NCBI GenBank assembly: GCA_013695255.1
Contig: JACDAV010000368.1
Coordinates: 1 to 7,925 of the forward strand
DNA: 7,925 nucleotides
Source of the DNA: Chloroflexota bacterium
GTDB taxonomy: Bacteria; Chloroflexota; Limnocylindria; Limnocylindrales; CSP1-4
Direction of reading: 5' to 3'
Made by a program: the position numbers and the translations under genes. Positions 1 through 6,397 of the stretch are shown piece after piece; position 1 is the stretch's first letter, and each line of letters starts with the position of its first letter. The notes under the pieces were generated by a model, which saw only the letters and a list, made by a program, of their open reading frames with translations, was not told where the DNA came from and made no database searches.

Positions 1-1355
1 CACCTGGGCAGCCCGGCCGCCTGGAACCGCTCGCCGAGCGCCGGCCCGCTCTCCCCGATCAGGACCGCCGCGTACGCGCGCTCGGCCACGGCGGCGGGCA
101 GGTCCCCCAGATCGACGCCCTTGTCACGCCCGCCCGCGATCAGCACCACGGGCGCGGGGAACGCCCGCAGCGCCGCGACGACCGCGTCCGGCTGGGTACC
201 CTGCGAGTCGTTCACGAACCGGACCCGGTCGACCAGGGCGACCTCCTCCAGCCGGTGCTCGACGCCCCGGAAGCTGGCGGCCGCCCGGCGGATCGCGTCC
301 GGCGCCACGCCGAAGAGGAGCGCCACGGCGACCGCCGCCAGGGCGTTCGAGACGTTGTGTGCGCCGGGGATCCGCAGCTCGTCGAGTGGCAGGATGCGCC
401 CACCGGGACCGACCGCGGCCGCTCCGCCACCGGCCAGCGGCAGCCGCTGGACGCCGGCCGCGACGATCCATCCGTCCGCGACACCGACGCCGCCCGGCAT
501 CGGCCGCTCGCGCCGGTAGAGAACGCCGGGCGCGGTGCCGAGGCCGGCGTAGCCGGCCACGACCGGGTCCTCCGCGTTGAGCACGAGCGCGCCGTCCGGA
601 TCGACCAGCTCCGCGAGCCGGCGCTTGACCCGCCGGTAGTCGGCCACCGATCCGTGGCGATCGAGATGGTCCGCCGTGACGTTCGTGTACGCGGCGACGG
701 TGGTGCCCCGCGACAGCGTCGGGAGCTGGAGCTCCGAGAGCTCGATGACGACGCGGTGCTCGGCCGTCAGCTCCGCCAGCCGCTCGACGAGCGGGATGCC
801 AATGTTCCCGCCGAGGACTACCGGATGGGCCGGGCTGCCGGCGAGGAGCGACGCAGCCAGCGCCGACGTCGTCGTCTTGCCCTTCGTGCCGGTGACGCCG
901 ACCGTCGGCGCCGGGCAGAGCCGCAGGAACAGGTCCGGCTCGGAGACGAGCGCCGGCGCGGCCGGGTCGCCGGCCCGGCGCGCGTCCACGAGCGCCTGCA
1001 GCACGGCGCGCAGGCGCGGCTCGGTGGTCGGGTAGTCCGGATTGATCGAGGGCGAGGTCGTGACGAGGTCGGCCCCGCGCCAGGCCGCCGCGGAATCGAC
1101 CTCCGGCCCGAGGAGCAGCCGCACCCCGCGATCGCCGAGGGCCGCGATCGCCTCCGCCAGCTCGGCGGCCGGACGGCCGTCGTAGACCGTCACCCGGGCC
1201 CCGGCGTCGGCCAGGAAGCGGGTCAGCGCGATGCCGCTCCTCGCCAGGCCCAGGACGGTGACGGGCCGGTCGCGCAGGGCACCGCCGCGAACGCCGTCGA
1301 GCGTCAGCACGTCCGGGTCGAGGGGCCGGCCGGTCGCCGCCATCGTCGCGCTCAC
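1..1355 (-). CDS. murD: UDP-N-acetylmuramoyl-L-alanine--D-glutamate ligase MurD (3' end beyond window)
   Basis: Cytoplasmic Mur ligase that adds D-glutamate to UDP-MurNAc-L-Ala using ATP. My own reading of the minus strand gives 451 open codons from a GTG at 1353-1355 to the window edge. Visible motifs: N-terminal UDP-binding fold with GLARSGIA (residues 36-43); ATP P-loop GVTGTKGKTT (153-162); GGNIGIPL (182-189); ELSELQL (205-211); TNVTADHLDRHG (224-235); a lysine in RVKRRL (K244) where the family has its carbamylated lysine; LNAEDP (259-264); GAHNVSNALAA (331-341); and NDSQGTQPD (382-390). The C-terminal motif around the family's SPACASFD is not reached, so I estimate 60-70 residues are missing. 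The GTG start overlaps the mraY stop by 4 nt (GTGA). An in-frame ATG at 1341-1343, four codons later, is an alternative start, and neither has a strong Shine-Dalgarno sequence. The ELSELQL and NDSQGT segments differ from the common ELSSFQL and NDSKAT. Identity is secure. Confidence 0.95.
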   Translation of the reverse strand, partial: MSATMAATGRPLDPDVLTLDGVRGGALRDRPVTVLGLARSGIALTRFLADAGARVTVYDGRPAAELAEAIAALGDRGVRLLLGPEVDSAAAWRGADLVTTSPSINPDYPTTEPRLRAVLQALVDARRAGDPAAPALVSEPDLFLRLCPAPTVGVTGTKGKTTTSALAASLLAGSPAHPVVLGGNIGIPLVERLAELTAEHRVVIELSELQLPTLSRGTTVAAYTNVTADHLDRHGSVADYRRVKRRLAELVDPDGALVLNAEDPVVAGYAGLGTAPGVLYRRERPMPGGVGVADGWIVAAGVQRLPLAGGGAAAVGPGGRILPLDELRIPGAHNVSNALAAVAVALLFGVAPDAIRRAAASFRGVEHRLEEVALVDRVRFVNDSQGTQPDAVVAALRAFPAPVVLIAGGRDKGVDLGDLPAAVAERAYAAVLIGESGPALGERFQAAGLPR

Positions 1356-2356
1356 GCCAGTCGGTTGATCGAGGACAGGAACAGCGTGACGCCAAGCAGG
1401 CCGGACAGGATGGCAACGATCCAGAACCGGAGCGTGATCTTCTCCTCGTCCCAGCCGCCCAGCTCGAAGTGGTGGTGGATCGGCGACATCCGGAAGATCC
1501 GGCGGCCACCGGTCAGCTTGAAGTACGCAACCTGGAGGATCACCGAGCCCGTCTCGACCACGAAGATCAGCCCGATCAGCGGCAGGACGAACAGCTGCCC
1601 GGTGATCAGCGCGATGACCGCCAGCGTGGCGCCCAGCGACAGCGAGCCGGAGTCGCCCATGATGATCTGGGCCGGGTGGACGTTGAACCACAGGAACCCC
1701 AGCAGGGCGCCGATGATCAGCGCGCACAGGAACGCGATGTTGGGCTGGTTGCCGAACGTCCCGTCGCCCAGCGGCACCACGTTGAGCAGCGCGATCAGAA
1801 GGAACGCGACGAAGGCGAAGACGAGCGTCCCGCCGGCGAGGCCGTCGAGCCCGTCGGTGATGTTGACCCCGTTGCTGGCGGCCACGATCGCGAAGGCGGC
1901 CAGCACCACGTAAGCCCACGGCTCGATGGCCACCTCGCCGATGAACGGGACCCGGATCCCGGTGATCGCGTACGTGCCCTGGATCTGGAAGGCGGCGACG
2001 CCCGCCACGACGACCAGCCAGAGCAGCTTCTGGCGGGCCCGGATCCCCTCCCCCGTCTTGGCGTTCAGGTAGTCGTCGAACCCGCCGAGGATGCCGACGA
2101 AGGCGAGGGCGGCGAGCGGCGCCACCGCGCCGCCCTCGGGCGCGCCCCGGAGCAGGATGAAGAGCGTGACGACGACGCCGATGACCAGCAGCCCGCCCAT
2201 CGTCGGGGTCCCCTGCTTGATCAGGTGGGTCTCCGGCCCTTCCTCGCGGATCTGTTTGCCCATGCCGACGAACCGGAGCAGCCGGATGTAGGGCGGCATC
2301 ATGATGACGACGATCGCGAACGCCAGGAGCAGCCCCTGGATCAGCTCGAGCGTCAC
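1352..2356 (-). CDS. mraY: Phospho-N-acetylmuramoyl-pentapeptide-transferase MraY
   Basis: Integral membrane enzyme that transfers phospho-MurNAc-pentapeptide from UDP to undecaprenyl phosphate, making lipid I, the first membrane step of peptidoglycan synthesis. The 334-residue product is slightly shorter than the E. coli enzyme (about 360). It is mostly hydrophobic, consistent with the family's ten membrane helices. Visible signatures: KQGTPTMGG (residues 47-55); the catalytic aspartate pair in GGFDDYLN (D94, D95); NITDGLDGLAGG (165-176); FNVHPAQIIMGDSGSLSLG with the third catalytic aspartate (D235); and the histidine motif SPIHHHFELGGW (291-302). All three expected active-site aspartates are present. 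The start is GTG at 2354-2356, overlapping the murF TGA by 4 nt (GTGA). The end overlaps the candidate murD GTG in the same way, so translation is probably coupled across both junctions. Nothing looks broken. Confidence 0.97.
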   Translation of the reverse strand: MTLELIQGLLLAFAIVVIMMPPYIRLLRFVGMGKQIREEGPETHLIKQGTPTMGGLLVIGVVVTLFILLRGAPEGGAVAPLAALAFVGILGGFDDYLNAKTGEGIRARQKLLWLVVVAGVAAFQIQGTYAITGIRVPFIGEVAIEPWAYVVLAAFAIVAASNGVNITDGLDGLAGGTLVFAFVAFLLIALLNVVPLGDGTFGNQPNIAFLCALIIGALLGFLWFNVHPAQIIMGDSGSLSLGATLAVIALITGQLFVLPLIGLIFVVETGSVILQVAYFKLTGGRRIFRMSPIHHHFELGGWDEEKITLRFWIVAILSGLLGVTLFLSSINRLA

Positions 2357-3861
2357 CGCAGCCCGACCCTCGCCGTGCCGACGTGCCGGTCGCTCGCCGG
2401 TTCGGCGCCGCCCAGCTCGCGCACGAGGTCATCGACCAGCCGGTCGAGCGCGATCCCGCGGGAGGCCTTGACGAGCACGACGTCGCCGTCGCGCAGTCGA
2501 GGACGGAGCAGATCGAGGGCGGCCTCCCGGTCGTGCGCCTCGAGGATGCGCGCGTCTGCGAGACCGGCCTCACGGGCGCCGGCCGCGATGCCGCGCGTCT
2601 CCGGGCCGACCACCACCAGCAGCTCCACCACTCCGGCGGCGGCCGCGCCCACGTCCCGGTGCCCAGGCTCGTGGCCCTCGCCCAGCTCGAGCATCGTGCC
2701 GAGCACGGCCACCCGGCGCCCGGGCAGTCCCGCCAGCAGCTCGAGCGCGGCCCGGACGGACGCCGGCGAGGCGTTGTAGGAGTCATCGACCAGCGTCACG
2801 CCGCCGGCGTGGTGCAGCTCTCCCCGGTGCGGGGCGGACCAGCCGCCGGCGAGCGCCCGGGCGACCGTCGCGAGGTCCATCCCCGCGGCGATGCCGGTCG
2901 CCGCGCCGGCGAGGGCGTTGTGCACCGCCAGCCGGCCGAGCGTCGGGATCGTGACCGGGACGCGGTGGCTCCCGGATCGGATCGTGAACTGCATCCCGTC
3001 GACACCGCGCGAGACGACGTCCTCCGCGGCGACGTCCGCGTCGGCGGCGAACCCGTAGGTCAGCGTCCGCGCCGCGGTCCGGTCCGCCATGCGTCGCACC
3101 CGCGCGTCGTCCGCGTTGAGGATCGCCCGCCCGTCCGCCGGCAGTGCCTCGACCAGCTCGCCCTTGGCCTCCTCGATTGCCTCGACGCTGCCGATGCGCG
3201 ACAGGTGGACCGGCTCAACGGCGGTCACGATCCCGATCTGCGGGCGGGCGATCCGGGCCAGCTCTCGGATCTCGCCGCCGACGTACATGCCCATCTCGAG
3301 GACGGCCGCCTGGTGGTCCGGTCCCAGCGAGAGGACCGTCAAGGGCAGACCGATCTCGTTGTTCTGGTTGCCGGGGCTGCGGAGGGTCCGGTATCGCCCA
3401 CCCAGCACCGCCGCCGCCGCCTCCTTGGTTGACGTCTTGGCGATGCTCCCGGTGACCCCGACGACGAGTGGGTCGAAGCGGCGGCGCCAGGCCGCGGCTA
3501 GCGCCTGGAGTGCCGCCACGCCGTCCGCCACGCGCACGATGGTCACGTCGCCGAGGGCCTGCGGGTCGCTTGGCGGCCGCGTCACGAGGAGTGCGGAGGC
3601 GCCCTGCTCCACGGCTTCTTCCAGGAAGCCGTGGCCGTCGGTCCGCTCGCCCGGCAGGGCCACGAACAGCTGGCCGGGAAGGACGAGTCGGGAGTCGACC
3701 GCCGCGCCGCGGACGGGGCGGTTCGAGACGGAGACCAGCCGGCCCCCGGTGATGCGGCTCAGCTCCTCGGCCGTGAACGCCGGAGCTGGCCCGTGCCCGG
3801 GGCGCGGGGGTGACGGCTCGACGTCGGTCACGGCGGCCAGTGTCGCACAGCCACCGGTCAC
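2353..3861 (-). CDS. murF: UDP-N-acetylmuramoyl-tripeptide--D-alanyl-D-alanine ligase MurF
   Basis: Cytoplasmic Mur ligase that adds D-Ala-D-Ala to UDP-MurNAc-tripeptide, completing the pentapeptide used by MraY. With the start used here it has 502 residues. In order: N-terminal UDP-binding domain with AVDSRLVLPGQLFVALPGERTDG split over residues 54-76; P-loop GVTGSIAKTSTKE (135-147); NQNNEIGLPLT (165-175); VLEMGM (187-192); VHLSRIGSVEAIEEAKGEL in 218-236 with probable carbamylated K233; LNADD (248-252); VHNALAGAA (313-321); LVDDSYNASPAS (357-368); LGTMLELGE (387-395). The P-loop has alanine (A141) where GxxGK normally has glycine. The start is uncertain. GTG at 3859-3861 overlaps the PBP stop as GTGA, matching the junctions downstream. 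GTG at 3829-3831 gives a 492-residue product. Neither has a strong Shine-Dalgarno sequence, and both leave an N-terminal tail that is proline-rich from about residue 14. MurE, which makes its substrate, is not encoded upstream as usual. Confidence 0.95.
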   Translation of the reverse strand: MTGGCATLAAVTDVEPSPPRPGHGPAPAFTAEELSRITGGRLVSVSNRPVRGAAVDSRLVLPGQLFVALPGERTDGHGFLEEAVEQGASALLVTRPPSDPQALGDVTIVRVADGVAALQALAAAWRRRFDPLVVGVTGSIAKTSTKEAAAAVLGGRYRTLRSPGNQNNEIGLPLTVLSLGPDHQAAVLEMGMYVGGEIRELARIARPQIGIVTAVEPVHLSRIGSVEAIEEAKGELVEALPADGRAILNADDARVRRMADRTAARTLTYGFAADADVAAEDVVSRGVDGMQFTIRSGSHRVPVTIPTLGRLAVHNALAGAATGIAAGMDLATVARALAGGWSAPHRGELHHAGGVTLVDDSYNASPASVRAALELLAGLPGRRVAVLGTMLELGEGHEPGHRDVGAAAAGVVELLVVVGPETRGIAAGAREAGLADARILEAHDREAALDLLRPRLRDGDVVLVKASRGIALDRLVDDLVRELGGAEPASDRHVGTARVGLR

Positions 3862-5714
3862 TGGTCGGCGGCGAGCGGCCCGAGGCTGGGGCTGGGACCG
3901 GGCGGCGGGGGCAGGTCGTCGCGCGGCAGCGCAGGCAGCAGACCGGGCGTGGTGATCGCGTTGGTGGCGATCCGCCGGAAGAGCTCGAAGGACATCACCG
4001 GCAGCTCGATCTGTCCGACCTTGATGACCGATGGCCGCGCCTCGTTGATCCGAACCGCGACGACCAGCTCCGGGACACCCTCCTGCCGGCCCACGTAGCC
4101 GACGAACGAGTAGTTGAACAGGTCCTTCTTCCAGTTCCTGGCCTTGGCGTCCCAGATCTGCGCGGTGCCGGTCTTGCCACCCACGAAGTAGCCCGGGATC
4201 AGCGTCCGGTCGCGATAGAAGGGAACTTCGGTCAGGACGTGGTTCATCATTCCGACCAGGGTGCGGGAGACGGCCGGGTCCATGACCTCCGCCCGCGGCG
4301 CGGCGGCGACCTCGTCCGCGCCGATCGCCTTGACGACGTGCGGCCGGACCAGCCGGCCACCGTTCATGAGGGCCGCGAAGCCGGTCGCCAGCTGGATCGG
4401 CGTGACGGCGACACCCTGGCCGAACGACCCGTTCGCCAGGTCGATCTCGCGCCATGTCTCGATCGTGGGGTCGCTGACGAGACCGGCGATCTCGCCCGCA
4501 ACGTCGATCCCGGTGAGGGCCCCGAAACCCACCTTCGTCCATGCCGCGTGGAGGATGGCCGAGCTCTCGCGGGTCGACTCCCCCAGCCCCAGGGCGACCT
4601 TGGCGGCGACCACGTTGCGCGACCACGCGACCGCGTCCTCGAAGGACATCCAGCCCATGCCCTTGCGGTTGGCGTTGTCGATCTTGGTGCGGCCGCCATC
4701 GAGCCGGAGGGTGCCGACGTCCTCGAGCCGGGTCGACGTCGTGACGGTCCCCTGCTCCAGCGCGGCCAGTGCGGTGAACATCTTGAAGACGGAGCCCGGC
4801 TCGTACACCTCGCTCACGACGGGGTCGATGAACCGGCTCGGATCCTCGGCTGCGATCGCCCGGTAGTCGTTGGCGTCGTAGGACGGGTACGTGGCCTGCG
4901 CGTAGATCTCGCCCGTGTAGGGGTCCATCACGACGGCCGAGATCTTGACCGCCTCGTCCGCCACCCAGGAGGCCATGAGCTCCTGCTCCACGGCCAGCTG
5001 GAGGCCGGCGTCGATCGTCAGCCGGATATCGGCCCCGGGCGCGCCTCCCTCGGCCACCGTGGCGGTCTCGGGGATCGGGCGGTTGTTGGCATCGCGCTGT
5101 GCCAGGAGCACGCGCGGCGATCCCGCCAGGAGATCCTGGTAGTACTGCTCGACGCCGTACTGCCCCCTCCCCTCCCGGTTGACGAAGCCGATCAGGTGGG
5201 CCGCCAGCGTCGAATCGGTCCCGCCGCCGGCCTGCGGGTACGTGCGCACGTGCTCCGGCTCGAGGGTCACGTGGGGCAGCCTGCCGGCGAGCATGGCGTC
5301 GCGGACTCGTTGCGACACGTCCGGCGCGAGATTGCGCGCCAGGATGACGTACGGTCGGGCCGCACGGAGCCGGTCGGTCAGCGCCTTGGCCTTCGGGGCA
5401 TCCAGCCCCAGGATCTCCGCCAGCAGGGCCGCCACCTCCCGTCGCTGAGCCGGGTCGAGCTGATCCGCGGCGACGGCCAGACGGTCGCGCTGGATCGTCG
5501 TCGCCAGCGCGACCACCCCGGTGCGGTCGTAGATCGAGCCGCGCCGGACCGGTTCCTCCGTCCGAACCGAGGTCTGCCGCTCCGCCTCCGCGGCAAGCGC
5601 CTCGCGGCGAACGATCTGCCACCACCCGAGCCGGCCGACGATGGCCGTCGAGGCGACCACGAAGACGACCAGAAGCAGGATCAGGCGGCCGCGGGAGTCG
5701 GTCCGGCCCAGCAT
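3858..5714 (-). CDS. ftsI: Class B penicillin-binding protein, FtsI/PBP2b-type septal D,D-transpeptidase
   Basis: Membrane-anchored transpeptidase that cross-links peptidoglycan at the division septum. The 618-residue product has one N-terminal membrane segment (about residues 10-27) after a short basic cytoplasmic tail. A dimerisation domain begins with the class B hallmark RRGSIYDRTG (57-66). The transpeptidase domain spans about 255-585. All three active-site motifs are present: SVFK with nucleophile S308 and K311; SRN (S365-N367); and KTG in GGKTGTA (K514-G516). The usual FGQGVAVTPIQLA lies at 431-443. There is no PASTA domain. The protein ends in a short tail with a proline-rich stretch (PPPPGP within 598-611). 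The ATG at 5712-5714 lies 15 nt after the ftsL stop and has no good Shine-Dalgarno sequence, so re-initiation after ftsL is likely. Position in the cluster next to ftsL argues for the divisome enzyme rather than an elongation PBP2, although family features alone would not settle this. Confidence 0.95.
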   Translation of the reverse strand: MLGRTDSRGRLILLLVVFVVASTAIVGRLGWWQIVRREALAAEAERQTSVRTEEPVRRGSIYDRTGVVALATTIQRDRLAVAADQLDPAQRREVAALLAEILGLDAPKAKALTDRLRAARPYVILARNLAPDVSQRVRDAMLAGRLPHVTLEPEHVRTYPQAGGGTDSTLAAHLIGFVNREGRGQYGVEQYYQDLLAGSPRVLLAQRDANNRPIPETATVAEGGAPGADIRLTIDAGLQLAVEQELMASWVADEAVKISAVVMDPYTGEIYAQATYPSYDANDYRAIAAEDPSRFIDPVVSEVYEPGSVFKMFTALAALEQGTVTTSTRLEDVGTLRLDGGRTKIDNANRKGMGWMSFEDAVAWSRNVVAAKVALGLGESTRESSAILHAAWTKVGFGALTGIDVAGEIAGLVSDPTIETWREIDLANGSFGQGVAVTPIQLATGFAALMNGGRLVRPHVVKAIGADEVAAAPRAEVMDPAVSRTLVGMMNHVLTEVPFYRDRTLIPGYFVGGKTGTAQIWDAKARNWKKDLFNYSFVGYVGRQEGVPELVVAVRINEARPSVIKVGQIELPVMSFELFRRIATNAITTPGLLPALPRDDLPPPPGPSPSLGPLAADQ

Positions 5715-5729
5715 CGGTCGCCCGATCGA

Positions 5730-6116
5730 CTAGCGCGCCGGGACGATGACGGGGTCGCCGAGCTGACCGAGGCCCAGGTCGATCGCCTGCTTGCGGATCG
5801 CCGGCTCGCGTCCGAGCCGGTTCAGGTCGGATTGGACGTCCCGCAGCCGCGACAGCAGCCGTTCCCCGTCGACGTCCAGTCGTGCCTGGTCGTAGCTCGT
5901 GGCCGATACGGCGACGGTCTGCGCCAGGGAGAAGAAGGCGAGCAGGAAGGCAAGCACGATGCCGCCGATCAGGAACGAGCTGTGGTTGCTCCGCTGGCGG
6001 GCGCGGGTCGCGCCCGCGGCCTTGACCCGGCGTCGCGGCAGCGCCGGCGCATCGACGGACCGACCCTTCGGCGCCAGCAGGATCGAGCGCGGGCGCGCCC
6101 CCTGGTAGACGGCCAT
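5730..6116 (-). CDS. ftsL: FtsL-like bitopic cell-division protein
   Basis: Probable FtsL, the small bitopic protein that joins DivIC/FtsB and FtsQ/DivIB and activates the septal synthase. The product has 128 residues. A basic cytoplasmic tail (about 1-45, rich in Arg, with PRRRVKAAG at 27-35) is followed by one strongly hydrophobic segment (about 47-69, FLIGGIVLAFLLAFF). A short outer region follows that is likely to form a coiled coil (about 78-115, ARLDVDGERLLSRLRDVQSDL within it). The C-terminus has EPAIRKQAIDLGLGQLGDP (104-122), resembling the end of FtsL/DivIC proteins. FtsL is poorly conserved, so the call rests on topology, size and its slot between rsmH and ftsI. The ATG at 6114-6116 overlaps the stop of the upstream small gene by one base (TGATG), implying coupled translation. 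The TAG stop is in the same reading frame as the following PBP gene. Confidence 0.82.
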   Translation of the reverse strand: MAVYQGARPRSILLAPKGRSVDAPALPRRRVKAAGATRARQRSNHSSFLIGGIVLAFLLAFFSLAQTVAVSATSYDQARLDVDGERLLSRLRDVQSDLNRLGREPAIRKQAIDLGLGQLGDPVIVPAR

Positions 6117-6313
6117 CAGTCGCCCAGCACGAAGCGCAACCCGGACCCACGCCCGTCGACGAACGCGACGCGATCCATCCCCATGGCCTGGTTGCCTTCG
6201 CCCCAGGCCAGCGGGCTGTCGTCCGGCTCGTTGCGGCGCTCGGTTCGCTCCCGCAGCTCGTGCTGGCGCCGGCCATAGGACTTGCGGCGGCTGTTCTGAT
6301 GACGCTTGCTCAC
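6116..6313 (-). CDS. Unrecognised small basic protein in the rsmH-ftsL interval
   Basis: I do not recognise this gene. It encodes 65 residues from a GTG at 6311-6313. The start is set by a near-perfect Shine-Dalgarno sequence (AGGAGG, 6 nt spacing). A GTG further upstream at 6362-6364 lacks one. The first 27 residues are very basic, with 11 Lys/Arg and 2 His (beginning SKRHQNSRRKSYGRRQHE). An acidic PDDS turn follows, then a region ending in VAFVDGRGSGLRFVLGD that could form a small beta hairpin. There is no membrane segment, signal peptide or cysteine. Codon third positions are overwhelmingly G or C, as in the neighbours, and the stop overlaps the ftsL start (TGATG), so it is almost certainly translated. 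The basic N-terminus suggests nucleic-acid or ribosome binding, or contact with acidic membrane lipid; this is inference only. It may be a lineage-specific division accessory protein. Confidence 0.8.
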   Translation of the reverse strand: MSKRHQNSRRKSYGRRQHELRERTERRNEPDDSPLAWGEGNQAMGMDRVAFVDGRGSGLRFVLGD

Positions 6314-6317
6314 GGTG

Positions 6318-6326
6318 CTCCTCCTC
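6318..6326 (-). promoter_or_regulatory. Ribosome binding site that sets the start of the small basic gene
   Basis: The minus strand reads GAGGAGGAG, containing AGGAGG at 6320-6325, six bases before the GTG at 6311-6313. It is the strongest Shine-Dalgarno sequence in the window. It supports both the start choice and the reality of the small gene, which otherwise begins with a non-ATG codon. Confidence 0.8.
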
Positions 6327-6397
6327 GGTCCGATCCAGTCCTGCTGGGCTTGCTCCACCGGCACTTCCGGCGGTGGTGGGTCGACCTCCGGGCGCTG

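Noticed and set aside
124..1509. A 461-codon minus-strand open frame in the murD region.
   Set aside because: It is out of frame with murD. The adjacent frame, open from 1355 to the window edge, carries all MurD motifs; this one does not.
255..1913. A 552-codon plus-strand open frame opposite murD and mraY.
   Set aside because: It is antisense to clear Mur ligase and MraY motifs, has arginine-rich shadow composition, and shows no conserved motif.
3862..6276. The murF reading frame stays open far upstream, through all of ftsI, to 6276.
   Set aside because: The upstream part is an out-of-frame reading of ftsI, with arginine- and glycine-rich shadow sequence. Recognisable MurF sequence starts near residue 30 of the annotated protein.
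3810..6278. An 822-codon open frame on the plus strand opposite ftsI and ftsL.
   Set aside because: It is fully antisense to two well-identified genes, is dominated by Arg, Asp, Gly and Gln in low-complexity runs, and has no recognisable domain. Long antisense frames are expected in high-GC coding DNA.
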